In this document: piece after piece, positions 32,730 to 43,718 of the stretch
How the letters are laid out: each line of letters begins with the position of its first letter
Position numbering within the stretch: position 1 is the first letter of the stretch
Assembly: GCA_015698045.1 (NCBI GenBank)
Contig: BLAL01000006.1
Span: forward strand, 1,054,001-1,118,000
Length of the DNA stretch: 64,000 nt
Reading direction: 5' to 3'
Origin: Rhizophagus clarus
Lineage: Eukaryota > Glomeromycota > Glomeromycetes > Glomerales > Glomeraceae
Translations under genes and position numbers: made by a program
Notes under the pieces: model-generated
Databases searched by the model: none
Seen by the model: only the letters and a program-made list of their open reading frames with translations
Told to the model about the DNA's origin: nothing

Positions 32730-35700
32730 TTATTGCTGACAGCTAGATATATGGGATACACATTCATTTTGATATTTCTCTGGAAGCTTGACCTTCATAG
32801 CTCTTTTTTTAGCCTCCTCATGGGAGACACCATATTTGACCATATTCTTATATACCATATTGTGCCAATGGAAATATGGTAAAGGGGTAATCCCATCAGA
32901 TAGGATCCAGTTCTTAGTATTTATGGAACCGAGTGCCTTTTCCTCAGACTCGACCAGAGATAATATGTGGTCCTTTGATTGGAAACCAACATTCTTGGCA
33001 TGGAATACTTCCTTACCAAAGAGACAGTCTCGATAGACTAGAATCATGGGGTCTGCATCAACTCGCATAGCTTCTTGCTCTGATAGTGAAGACTTATCTA
33101 TTGGATCATCTAGAAGGGACCCTTCTAAGCTTGGCATATATGTGTCTGTTGCCATTTCTTCCATACCCTTCTTACTAACCCCCTTATGCTTAGACCTTGT
33201 AGACTTATTGGCTAAAACATAATAGTAAGACTTGGCTCGAATGTGAAAAGATTCTGTGATCACATTACCTGGAGTCTTATCCTAAAAAGCCCAATAGTCT
33301 TAGTGTCATTGAGATCGAAGAGATCTGGATGCTCAGCCATATCTTTATAGATATCTTCAGTCTCGACTTGGAATATAAAAGAATCTGTATCCATATAACC
33401 AAGCTGGGCATTATTACCATATCTTTCCTTTACATATTCATACTAGAATCAATACATATGGAGCTTGCTAAGACCCAAAACAGATGCCCCAACAATGATA
33501 GGTTTATTGAGAGTCACATTAGCCTTTCCCATATGCGCACCTACTAGCGTATCTCCAATTGAACGTTCATACTTAAATCTTGGGCTACTGTCTTTCTTCC
33601 AAAATGCCTTTTCATCCTGCTCATCATTCAACTTCATAAGCTTGACGTCCTGGTATTTGCAAACATTCTCCATAGTCTTGCCATATTCTGAGTTATTCAT
33701 AAGCTTGAAGAAGTCTTTTTTAAAGGCATTCTTAGCTCCTTGACATTTCTCAGTATTAAATGCAATATATGGGGCGAGCCAGTTAGTCTGATCGAAGGAA
33801 AGGATCTCTGAAACTTCGTCTATGACTATGCCTAATTTTACATAGTATTGGAGCTCTAGGTAATGGATGACATAATCCTTTCTCGGACCAAGATGGGGAC
33901 TAACTTTTCCATCTTAGAGAAGCGTCCTCCATCCAAGTTATTTACAAGCTCCTCATTATATGGACTAAGCCAATCCTTTTCTACTGCGATATTCTCTATG
34001 GCTGGAGGTAAGTCTCTTAAATAATCATGGGTCTTAAGAGAAAAGTGAGACTTAATATTTAAGAAATATCAGCATGGGGCATTTGCCTTAGTCTTAAGAA
34101 TTTTTTGAGATATTTCTTTTGCATAGTAGGGTTTTTTAGAAGGTATTTCTGACTAGCTTCCCATTGATAATTTCCAATAGGTAAGAACTGGCTCATAGCC
34201 CAGCCATAAAGATTATTTGCATCTACATATGATATCCATGATGTGAGTTTGGATGGGTTGAATGCCTAACCCATCTTGGGATTATTGGCTTTGAAATATC
34301 GCTTACAAGCCTTAAATATACCATCCCTCTTGGCCTTCTCGATAAAGTCATGCATCAACATATCTGTAAATAACTCAATCTTAACTCCAGTCTTTTTAAG
34401 CATAGCGTCCCAGGATAAGGATGGAGCAGAGACATAGTGGCTAGGATTGAGTTCATAATATTTTATGCATGTCTTTCTGAATTGGGTCCAGACATCAGCT
34501 AAAGAGAGTACATCAATTTTAAGATATAGATCGTGGTACTCATCTAGATTCTTACATCTGAATATCTTCCATACTTTCTGGGCATGTTGATAGTCCCCCT
34601 GTAAGATCTTTCCTTTTAGGGTTGAAGTAAATTCATGGATTGGTGGGAGCTTGGTCTCTAAGAACCTATCATGAGAATTGATATAATCATAGAAGTATAT
34701 CCCCTTGTGAAATGCTAGAGAAATTTGCTCATCTGAATAGCCTTGACTCTTAAAATACTGGCTTGTGATTGGATGCTTGCCACCCAAGTTTTTTGTAAGA
34801 TTAGCCAAGCTATTATCCATGAACTGCTGGCTGTCAATATATTTGAGCTGACCTACCTTCATGGACTTATATCGCTCAAATGTCTCAGCTATTACCTTAA
34901 TCTGATGCGCATTGACTGAACGTCCAACAGATTCACAGACTAAGTGAGAGTCATAGCCCCTAAAGTTATGAAAGACTACTGGGATTGGGGTCTTTCATGG
35001 CTCGATTTGGAGTTTAAGATTGCAATCTCTATGTGCAGACCCTCGAAACTTACCTGTTATGTGACAGTGGTCCCAGACCTTATTAGCTTTAGCTTTTTCA
35101 CTAGCAATTGCCTTGGTTGCTTTTTCAATAGTTGTTTGGATACCACTATATTCAGCCAACTTTTTATTGAATTTTTCTAGCTTCTCATTAAGACTAACTA
35201 TTTTGCTTTCTAGGCACTCAATTTCCTCTGTATCTATAGCGAACTTACCTTTACAGATTCAACAGGTATCAGCTTCAGCAAATTTCTTTTTATCTTCTTC
35301 AGTTACTTTTCGCTCACATTTAACAGCTAAAACATTATTTATTTCTATTAACTCCTGATCTAATTGTTGAACAAATTCTTGGGTAGCATTATTTCCTTGA
35401 TATAGGAAAGGGCCCCATACATCCCCAGTATCAATCCAGTGGACTAGGTAGCAGAAACTATTAGCATATTGCTCTGATATTATGCGGGTTTTTCCTCTAT
35501 TTATTAGGCCAGGTTTTTTGTTTTCAGCCTCAAAATCGGCTATAATAACACATGGAGCATTAATCATCCGGCCATAGTTCTTGAACTGCTTGAAATCATT
35601 GACCCCTTTTACTGGTAGATCAACTCTCTGGGTTGCCTCTCCTAACCCGAAACAATGTTCTTGATGATGGACTAGGGTATTTTCTGTTGGAAAGCTTTGG

Positions 35701-37520
35701 AAACATCTGTTGCAAAAATGCTTTTCACCATAATGCGCAGTATCTTTGAAAACAAGCCCATTAGGATTCTTAATCCAGAGGAAGTGATTCTTTTATCCAT
35801 ACTTTTCTTCTTCAGACTTTGTAATATTGGTAAGAGCCATGAGGTGGATAACATGGGTTCTTTTTTCTTGACATTTATTCGGATTATTATGCTTACAATT
35901 TTCTATTTTGCATGAATTTGGAATATAGATGTTCTTACTGGCTATTACTGGTTTAGGGGTAGCTGTTTCTTCTTTCCATTCCCAGACATTGATGGAGATA
36001 TCTGGGTTCATCTCCTCTATTTTATTAAATATGCGTGGGCAGTTTGGGGTAGGCATAGGGATTCCATCTAGCTTGACAACATCTAGGTAGGGCTTTAGTT
36101 TCATTGCTCGGAAGATTCGTTCAAGATGGTCTGTATCAGGCTGATCCTAATATGCGAAATAGCATTCTAATGCGCCTTGGAGACATTTTTCAGATAATGT
36201 ATTTATTTCTGGGTCGATGAGACCTTTATTATCTGGATTAATGGTACACTTGGTATTGGCTAGCTTCTTGGGTGTGGGCTCATAAGACCCTCTGGTAGCT
36301 CAATTGTAAGTATATACCTCAATATTAACTATATCAATTCGTACTAAAATCCAGTTAGATCCATTTTCTAAATATTTTTCTATTTTTTTATCTATTTCCC
36401 CACCAGAACTAGTTAAATGTTTATCTATGTAGTTCTTAAAGAGAAGAGCTCGTATTTCTCCTCTATGCCATTTTTCACTAATTTTGATATAAGGTAAATT
36501 TTTTTCTTTCTTATAATATATACATTTTATAGCTATTGCTGACTTGATTTGTTCTTTCCTTCTAAACTTTGTTTGAAACACTCTTGTCATTTCTTGTCTA
36601 GCCGAAGCTATTAATTTAAGCATGTATGGAATTTCCTTATATTTCTTTGCTCCTTCTACCATATCATTGAAAGCATATGCAGAATTTGACCTTCTAGGTA
36701 CTTTAGCTTTCCATTTGCTCATTAAAGACCTGTTTTGATGTGGTCTTTCTAGATCTCTTCCAACCGGACTTTCTTCAAAATGTATGTCTCCTTCTGGTGC
36801 GTGATCTTCTATACTAGCTATTTTCTTCATACCTTCAAAGTATTCTGCAAGTTCTTCCATTGCTATTTCTTCTATCATGCCTAACTCTTTTAGAAAACTA
36901 TAGTCTGCTACATCTTTGACAAATGTATCTATATTGTGATCAGACTTCTTTGGGATTGCGTCTTGCTCTTGAGCGTCTTGTCGCTTAATCTCGCTAGGTC
37001 CCACCTCTTGAGGAATATTTTCCTTGAAAGCCTCATCATCAGCTTGTAATAGATCATGATGTAGACGCTGACATTCTTTTAAGTTTAGTGGCAAATCAAG
37101 TTCTTCACCAGTAACTTCGAACCATCTTTGGCACAATCTGGCACCCCATGTTTTCAGATGCTCTCTAAGCTTTCTTGCATGCCTATCAATAAACTTACCT
37201 TGAGTGATCTTGCTAGATTCTGCCTGATCTTCTCTATTTGCTTGGGTTGATGGGCTGGAACTTGTTTCAGAATCATTCTCTTGATTTTTGTCTTGCGGAA
37301 TGGGAGCTTGAATAGGCTCAGGTTTCTTTCTTCTTCGATCCTTTCCTCGGGCATGGACTACTGGAGCACCCCCTTAGTTTTTGACCTGTAGGATGGGGGT
37401 TTTAATAAGTATTGGTTTGCATTTAAACTTTCTATTTAAATGCTCACGAAGTTTATTAGGATTTGTACACTCTTTTTCACATCATTCACAAGTTCAATTT
37501 TTTTTGTCACTTCTTGCCAT
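32730..37520 (-). pseudogene. Zinc finger–family B DNA polymerase, copy 1
   Basis: The gene encodes a protein-primed-type DNA polymerase that would copy the element. It starts at 37520 with a C2HC finger (TCE*CEKECTNPNKLREHLNRKFKC, two TGA for Trp). A conserved segment RHARKLREHLKTWGARLCQRWF and a second finger before ADFEA (ExoI) follow. Next come a Cys pair/HITGKFRG zinc module and VFHNFRGYDSHL (ExoII). Then YHDLYLKIDVLSLADVW (ExoIII), SYVDANNLYGWAMSQ (motif A, Asp codon at 34221–34223), FFKLMNNSEYGKTMENV (motif B) and LGYMDTDSF (motif C, about 33380–33405). The catalytic residues are all readable, but about ten stops and frameshifts break the gene. It would be about 1580 residues. The order and the polymerase type match Polintons/Mavericks. 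Confidence 0.88.
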
Positions 37521-37654
37521 ACTGATTTGTATATAATATCTTTACAAATTTTTTATTTAATTAATTAATTCCTTAGATGATGGTATATATTCAGGATAAT
37601 ATATTACCCTTACAGATTTTTCTCTTTAATTAATTATTTCCCTATATAGTGAAA

Positions 37655-37894
37655 ATGATCGGAGAATATTTCTGTCCATACTTACTTAATACTGGTAAGA
37701 CCCATGGAATTCCTTGCATGCGACCAGAAGGATGCCATTTACATTGGAAGGCTAAGCCACGCATCCCTTGTAGTGAATGTGGTAAGCCTACTGGTTCTAC
37801 TTCAGGACTGTGCCCATTGCATGTTAAACGATACTATGTGATTCAATATGTTAACAAACTTTGGGATAAGGCTCGGTGTACTCAGAATAGTTAG
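37655..37894 (+). CDS. Cys-rich small protein encoded in the TIR
   Basis: 79 residues: MIGEYFCPYLLNTGKTHGIPCMRPEGCHLHWK...IPCSECGKPTGSTSGLCPLHVKRYYV. Six Cys and three His arranged as C, CMRxxGCxxHW, PCSECG and CPxH suggest one or two zinc sites. A homologue lies at the same place in copy 2 (41844–42098), with all these Cys/His kept although overall identity is only moderate. The gene points outward and its body lies inside the terminal repeat. It could be a DNA-binding regulator of the ends. The role is unknown. Confidence 0.65.
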   Translation: MIGEYFCPYLLNTGKTHGIPCMRPEGCHLHWKAKPRIPCSECGKPTGSTSGLCPLHVKRYYVIQYVNKLWDKARCTQNS

Positions 37895-38339
37895 CAATTT
37901 TTCGTATGATTTAGAGGTGAGACTTATAGGTGTAATTTTTTTCGTATGACTTATTTGACCTTATGATTTTCTTAATAAAATAGATCTAGAATGGTTTTCT
38001 GTGTATTGTGAAATTATTTGTATGCTAGAATAAAGTAGAATAATATTTAGAACTCTCTCCTGTTATCCATTTTTTTGTATGACTTAATTTTTTTTATATG
38101 ACTTATAAAATTTTTCGTATGACTTATTTCTCCTAATGTTTGGTAATAGAAATGGCTTTAGAATGGTTTCCTGTATATCAAAAAATTACTTATATGCTAG
38201 AATATAGTAGAATAATATTTAGAACTCTTTTCTGTTATCCAATTTTTCGTATGACTTAGCTTCACTAAATCATACGAAAAAATTTTTGGGTACTCAGAGG
38301 TTAGACTTTGTGACCCTTTGATTTTATCAATAAATCAGC

Positions 38340-38487
38340 TTTAGAATTAATTCTAGAATAACATAAAAATATGGTATGCAAATTATGCTTGACAGGTTGA
38401 ACCCTAAACACGCTTGAACACTTCAGTCCTCAGTGTTCAGGGTTCTCTTGAGGGGCAAGCAATATGGCATACTTTTTTCGTTATATT
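38340..38487. promoter_or_regulatory. Conserved TIR block, right end of copy 1
   Basis: The inverse counterpart of 24174–24325, including ggtatgcaaattatgcttga and ggcaagcaatatggcatac. Confidence 0.6.
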
Positions 38488-38785
38488 ATTTGGGATTAAA
38501 ATCAGGCTAGAAAGGCTATAAAGATTGTTTTATTCTTAGTATCTGGTGGGGTAATTTAATACCAAATTGGATATTAAATATATTGATAGCGGGAAGAGCC
38601 TAAATTTGGGCTAGAGTTTTAAATATTATAGTAGATTCTTATAGCTAGAAGGGTTCTGAAATATAGTTGAGAACCTTTCTGAATACGTTTGTCACATGTA
38701 TATCAGAACAGTATTTGGGGGCGTGCTGGGACAGATTTCTCCTATTCGGAGAAATCTGTCCCAGCACTCCCATTTGCTGCCTACT

Positions 38786-39613
38786 ATTCGCGCGTTTACT
38801 AATATTTATTTAATATAACCACGACTCAACCATGCCACTGCCACGTTTATTAATATTCATTTATTATCATTTAACCGTGACTCAACCATATCTTATTATA
38901 GCAGAACTGTATTTATTAATATTCATCTAGTATTATTTAACCATGATATAACCATGTGTTTTTTTTCAGATAATTTTTTTCTGTGTAATATTATTTTTAC
39001 TTTTTCGAATTAAATTTTTTTTTTATTAATGAGTAATGACATTATTTTTTTTTACAATGAGTGATGGTTCTACTTTCTCAGATTAATTTATTTTTTTTAT
39101 TAATGAGTAATGGTATTATTTTTTTTTTCAGTTAATGTGTTTTTACTTTCTTGGATTAATTTTTTTTTTTTATAATGAGTAATGGTATTATTTCTTTCTT
39201 TTTCAGTTAATGTGCTTTTACTTTCTTGGATTAATTTATTATTTTTATTAATGAGTGATGGTATTATTTTTTTTTATAATGATTGATGGTTTTACTTTCT
39301 CGGATTAATTTATTTTTTTTGTTAATGAGTAATGGTATTATTTTTTTTTCAGTTAGTGTGCTTTTACTTTCTCAGATTAATTTTTTTTTTTTTTATAATG
39401 AGTAATGGTATTATTTTTTTTCAGTTAATGTGCTTTTGCTTTCTCAGATTAATTTATTTTTTTTGTTAATAAGTAACGGTATTATTTTTTTTTTCTTCAG
39501 TTAATGTGCTTTTACTTTTTTAGATTAATTTTTTTTTTAAATCTATAAAAATACTTTATTCATGTAAAATTTCATTAATTTATTCACATAAAAATTTTAC
39601 AATTTATTATTAG
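38786..39613. repeat. AT-rich spacer with degenerate tandem repeats
   Basis: From about 38990 to 39540 a unit of roughly 70–80 bp recurs about seven times. It contains 'aatgagtaatggtattatt', a (T)n-cag tract and 'ttaatgtgcttttactttct'. Each unit offers an acceptor-like TTTTCAG, as in the arrays at 1–1430 and 10150–10560. The upstream exon of the next gene may be hidden here. No other gene was seen. Confidence 0.6.
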
Positions 39614-40306
39614 ATTATTAATTCAAGAAAAAAGAAATAGAAATGAAGAATATTGGAATATAGCTGGGTGTAGCAAAGTATCATTCTGGATGAGTGTAGC
39701 AGCGAAAATTAATAGTAATTTCAGAAGTACTTACACTGCAGAACAGTGTAAAGAAAAGTTTCAAAATTTAGTAAGGGAAAATAAGGTAAGAAATTTACAG
39801 AATAATGTAAATAATTATTTTTAGAAATTTGACTTCTCCATTTTTTATTTGATTAGTTAATGAGGGCGTATGTGAGAGGAAAGAGAAATGGAAAATTATC
39901 AAAGAGTGGAGAAAAATATTTTGATGAGTTTATAGATGATTTCTGGAAGAAGCCAGGTAATATACATAAATTTTTTATATATAGAATTACTTAATATTTA
40001 ATTAGTTTTTATTTTTTAGAAACTTCGTTAGTACAGACACCACCAGCACCACCACCACTACTACCACCATTCCCACCACCACCACCACCACCACCGCCAC
40101 CACCACCACCACCATTCTCACCACCACCACTACCACCACCGCCATTCTCACCACCACCACCATATAGTGCTTCATTACGATCATATTATAATCATTTCTC
40201 TTCATCAAGACCGCATTCTCCTTTTTCATCATGACCGCGATATCCTCCTCCATCACAATCATGGCCACAATATTCTCCCTATCCACCACCTTCATCCCAA
40301 TCCTAA
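39614..40306 (+). pseudogene. SANT/trihelix-like gene with proline-rich tail
   Basis: Exons: 39614–39785 (LLIQEKRNRNEEYWNIAG..TYTAEQCKEKFQNLV), 39857–39956 (LMRAYVRGKRNGKL..FIDDFWKKP) and 40020–40306 (Pro-rich). Introns are GT–AG, in phases 0 and 1. The EEYWNIA...EQCKEKFxNL pattern is a Myb/SANT-like (trihelix) DNA-binding domain. A TGA at 40232–40234 (CGA expected) cuts the proline-rich tail, which continues in frame to 40306. The 5' exon was not found. The intron positions match those of the intact gene at 49056–49680, so both belong to one family. Confidence 0.65.
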
Positions 40307-41173
40307 ATTCCTAAATTCATTTAAATTTTTCTGCTTTATGTAACTATTTGCTTAAATATTCCTTTTATCTTGATATATTTGATTACAAATTTTTACGTAA
40401 CATGTGATCATCAATTTTATTGTGTTATATACAAAATATTATGAAATAAAGTAAATATGCGTTCTTTAAAAAAAAAATTAAAAAAAAAAATTAATTTTAT
40501 TATATTACTGTATTGTTAATCCAGTAAATAAATAGAGAAATGTTTGAAGTTACAGTACTATGAAAATATATTTATAAAGATCAAACTAATCGGCGTCTAC
40601 CAACTGAACATTTATACCGTTATATATATTTTAAAAAAAGTGTTAAAAAAAAAATGCCATAAAAACAATTGTTTTATATTATTAGCTGAGTATTGATCGA
40701 TTAATAAACTTATGCAATCAATTGTAATTTTATTTTTTTGATTTTTTTAAGCATAACAAATTTTTATTAGTAAAAAAAAAACATAGTAAAAATCATAGTA
40801 AAAATCATAAAAATCTTAAAATCTTAATAAAAATCATAAAAATCATAAAAACCTTAATCATAAAATCTTAATAAAAATCATAAAAAAATCATAAAAATCT
40901 TATCATAATCATAAAAATCTTAATAAAAATCATAAAAAAAAGCATAAAAATCTTAATCATAAAATCTTAATAAAATCATAAAAAATCTTAAAAATCTTAG
41001 TAAAATCATAAAAAAATCTTAGTAAAAAAATCATAAAAATTTTAATAAAAATCATAATAAAATCATAAAAATTGTAGTAAAATCATAAAAATCATAAAAA
41101 GAAAACTATAACCCTCTGGTGCATATAGAACAAAATGGGGGTTCTGGGACAAAATTTCTGAATAGGTATAATT
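40307..41173. repeat. AT-rich spacer with an 'atcataaaaatctt' tandem array
   Basis: No gene. From about 40785 to 41100 short units such as 'aatcataaaaatcttaataa' repeat about 20 times with drift. It ends at the presumed left end of the second Polinton-like element. Confidence 0.75.
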
Positions 41174-41903
41174 AGTGTAAGCCTCTCCCGGCTTATTTCC
41201 CAATATACGAAATTTATGTAATCTTTTTTTAACCCCAAATTTGTTCTCAAGACCAGGAAATATATCGAAATACGATATTGAATTTAAGTTTTAAATCAGG
41301 CTGGGGCACAAATTTTGTTAACATATCCTTTTACCCAATTTTTTAGTTTTCAAGTTAAAGGAGATAACCATCTTTGTTAACGCGCTGGCCTGATTTTAAT
41401 CTCAAATAATATAACGAAAAAAGTATGCCATATTGCTTGCCTCTTAGGAGAACGCTGAACACCGAGGACTGAAGTGTCTGAGTGTGTTCAGCGTTCGACC
41501 TGTCAAGCATAATTTGCATACCATATTTTTATGTTATACTAGAATTAATTCTAAAACTGATTTATAGTTGTAAACAAAGATCAAATTTTGGTACCACGAC
41601 CAAAGGGAGAGTACCAAAATCTTGAATGATAGAAAGTAAATCAAAAAGGCCATTAAACCTATTCTAGTAAACCAATAATTTCTTGATATACAGGAAATCA
41701 TTCTAGAGCCAATTCTTTACCAAAATACTGGGACAAAATTTATACGAAAAAAAAAGTCTCACCTCTGAGGGTACCAAAATTTCTGGGTATACAAAAATTA
41801 AGGATACCAAAATTCTGGCGCAAGGTACCAAAATTTTAATAGCTTAGCTGACATTCTGAAAAGCCCTAGAGCGCAACCTCTGATAGTGTTTAGAGACATA
41901 AAA
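41174..41903 (+). repeat. Left terminal inverted repeat of copy 2
   Basis: Matches the inverse of 63281–64000. The inner edge falls within the last codons of the Cys-rich ORF. It includes the conserved block (41412–41570) and repeated 'ggtaccaaaattt' motifs (41590–41840). Confidence 0.9.
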
Positions 41904-42098
41904 CCCTTTTATATGAGCTGGACATCGACCAGAATATGATCTAGTAAATCTTCCACATTCACTACAAGGAACATGTTGTTTATTAGCTAATTTTTGAACA
42001 TATTTCCAATGAATTGAGCACCCATATTCACGCATGCAAGATCTTTCACAAATTTCACCAGAGTAACGAATAAATGGACAAGTATATTCACCATACAT
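41844..42098 (-). CDS. Cys-rich small protein of copy 2
   Basis: 84 residues: MYGEYTCPFIRYSGEICERSCMREYGCSIHWKYVQ...VPCSECGRFTRSYSGRCPAHIKGFYV. The Cys/His pattern is the same as in the 79-residue protein of copy 1. It is intact. Its 3' end extends into the left TIR, so only its final codons are repeated at the right end of the element. Confidence 0.68.
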   Translation of the reverse strand: MYGEYTCPFIRYSGEICERSCMREYGCSIHWKYVQKLANKQHVPCSECGRFTRSYSGRCPAHIKGFYVSKHYQRLRSRAFQNVS

Positions 42099-42195
42099 AA
42101 TGTAAATATTTTTTTTCTTATACTAAATAATAAATAATAATTTAAAATAAAAAGTTTATATAAGTAACATATAATAAACCAAATACTTTTACACA

Positions 42196-42579
42196 ATGAG
42201 TACACAAAATCAATTAGCAGATACCAAGCCTACATATCAAGAAATCGAACAGGCATTAATAAATGTAGTCAAGGCAGGCATTTATTATAGAAGGCCAAAA
42301 GATGGTAAATTCATGCAAAGCTATAAAGAAAGAGTAAAGAAATTGCATCAGGCAGAAGACCCTGATGAATTTATCCTAGAAAATGCAAAAAGATTATTCC
42401 CAACTAAGGATAAGTATCATCAAATCATGGATGACTATAAATCTTGGTATGGAAAAGATCCAAAAATTCTCAATGCTGTTATAGACCTATATAAGTTATA
42501 TTATAAATTAGCTAAGGATTATTTTAATACAGAAGAACAGGTTAATGAAGAAACTGAAGACTTCTTGTCATCAATTTGA
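42196..42579 (+). CDS. Conserved 127-residue protein, copy 2
   Basis: MSTQNQLADTKPTYQEIEQAL..., with the same length and almost the same sequence as the frame at 24940; most differences lie in the first 25 residues. It overlaps the 3' end of integrase by 9 nt (42571–42579). No family recognised; see the copy 1 entry for visible features. Confidence 0.7.
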   Translation: MSTQNQLADTKPTYQEIEQALINVVKAGIYYRRPKDGKFMQSYKERVKKLHQAEDPDEFILENAKRLFPTKDKYHQIMDDYKSWYGKDPKILNAVIDLYKLYYKLAKDYFNTEEQVNEETEDFLSSI

Positions 42580-43718
42580 TAAGACCCACTGGGGAGGCAA
42601 TTCAGTATCAAAGGGAATAACCATTAACTCTTCTCGCACAAAAGATCTTTCAGGATGTTTAACTACATAATCATCATCATCAGTTAGTCCAAAGGGGACT
42701 TCTTCCAGCCAGTACAAAACTGGCTGATTTTTTTGTACCATAGATTGACAGATATGATAAATATGTGGAGACCAATTCAAATCACCAGCACGACGTCTTC
42801 CACCCTCCAAATCACCAGGATAAAGTAAATAACGAACAAGAACATTACTAGAAAGCTTCTCTTCATCAAAACCTATTAGTCCATCATGAGAATAAGAAGG
42901 ATTAGCAAAGACCTCTTCTTTTCCAATAGCCTTAACTGGAGAAATACCAATCTGACGTGTGATAGAATTATTAATGTCCTCAACAACTAAAGGCAAATTT
43001 TTCACCCAAGCTCTAGTATAATCATTTAAATGCAAAGACAAGAGATCAGAAGCATCCTGAGAAGGAAATACAGTAGTTTTTCAACTAAGGTACGATTATA
43101 TCTTTCAATAATACCCATAGTACGCTTAGATTTAGCCTTCTGAATTTTTACATTATGTTCCATCATAAGTACCTCATATTGTCCCTTAAATTCAGAACCC
43201 CTATCAGTGATTAATAATTTCGGCCATACAAGAGGACATTCAGGGTCATCATATTTCTCTTTAAGAGCTCTAGCAATAGTCTTTGAAGTTAAGATTCCCT
43301 GCCTATCCTTGACACTATATACACTAATAGGGATGGATACTTTATATCTCGAAGCCATGTCCACAATATTGAGGCAAAAAAGATATGTAATTCGTCCTAC
43401 TTTATCATAAGGCATGTAAAGAATATCTGCCTGGTGGACTTCATTGGGAGTAGTAATAGAGATAAAACTTGCACAAGGAATATATTTAGGATGAGGCTTA
43501 TGTATTTGGTGTATAGCTTGTCTCTCAAGCCAGTCCTCCACTTCGTCTAAACTAAAATCATACCCAGCTTTAAGAGAAGCTTCATGCAATTTTTTAGCAT
43601 TTCGATAATAACCAATAGGCTGATAATAAATCTTTTTCAAAGCAATAGAAATATCAAGATTTCGAGCCTCACCAGAATCTATAGAAATAATAGGTAACAA
43701 TGGGAGTTGAGCAGACAT
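42571..43718 (-). pseudogene. Retroviral-type (rve) integrase, copy 2
   Basis: The protein would splice element ends into DNA. From the ATG at 43718: MSAQLPLLPIISIDSGEARNL, then IYYQPIGYYRNAKKLHEASLKAGYDFSLDEVEDWLERQA, typical of Polinton integrases. The core has Asp in VHQADILYMP, Asp in LLITDRGSEFKGQ and Glu in GIIERYNRTLVEKL. The C-terminal part (42571–43041) ends PPQWVLSN. A 5-nt insertion near 43070, absent from copy 1, shifts the frame after VEKLL and is the only clear break. Upstream codons stay open beyond this ATG, so a longer N-terminus is possible. Confidence 0.88.

Larger units (their letters stand above)
23920..38785. mobile_element. Polinton-like element, copy 1, with gag/retropepsin module
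   Basis: A 14.9-kb element ending in inverted AGTAGGCAGCA at 23920 and 38785, flanked by a 5-bp duplication ATTCG (23915–23919 and 38786–38790). Terminal inverted repeats are about 1 kb. Genes in order: Cys-rich ORF relic (–, in TIR), 127-aa ORF (+), integrase (–), gag-like polyprotein with retropepsin and zinc finger (+), small ORF (–), 82-aa ORF (–), second protease-like ORF (–), zinc finger–family B DNA polymerase (–) and Cys-rich ORF (+, in TIR). PolB plus retroviral-type integrase plus long TIRs defines Polintons/Mavericks. The usual capsid, ATPase and cysteine protease genes are not seen. Most genes here carry stop codons. Confidence 0.85.
37599..38785 (-). repeat. Right terminal inverted repeat of copy 1
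   Basis: The inverse of 23920–24922 but about 180 bp longer. The excess is a duplication of a 'tatgctagaata...cgtatgactta' unit (38100–38270) and a hairpin near the outer end (38736–38775, gggacagatttctcc and its inverse). The last 11 bp, TGCTGCCTACT, are the true terminus. Confidence 0.92.

Noticed and set aside
37154..37354. Basic 66-codon frame within the polymerase N-terminal region
   Set aside because: It is out of frame with the conserved zinc finger–polymerase reading that is shared with copy 2.
40002..40295. Val/Met-rich frame on the minus strand
   Set aside because: It is the reverse reading of the CCA-repeat proline-rich exon of the plus-strand SANT-like gene.
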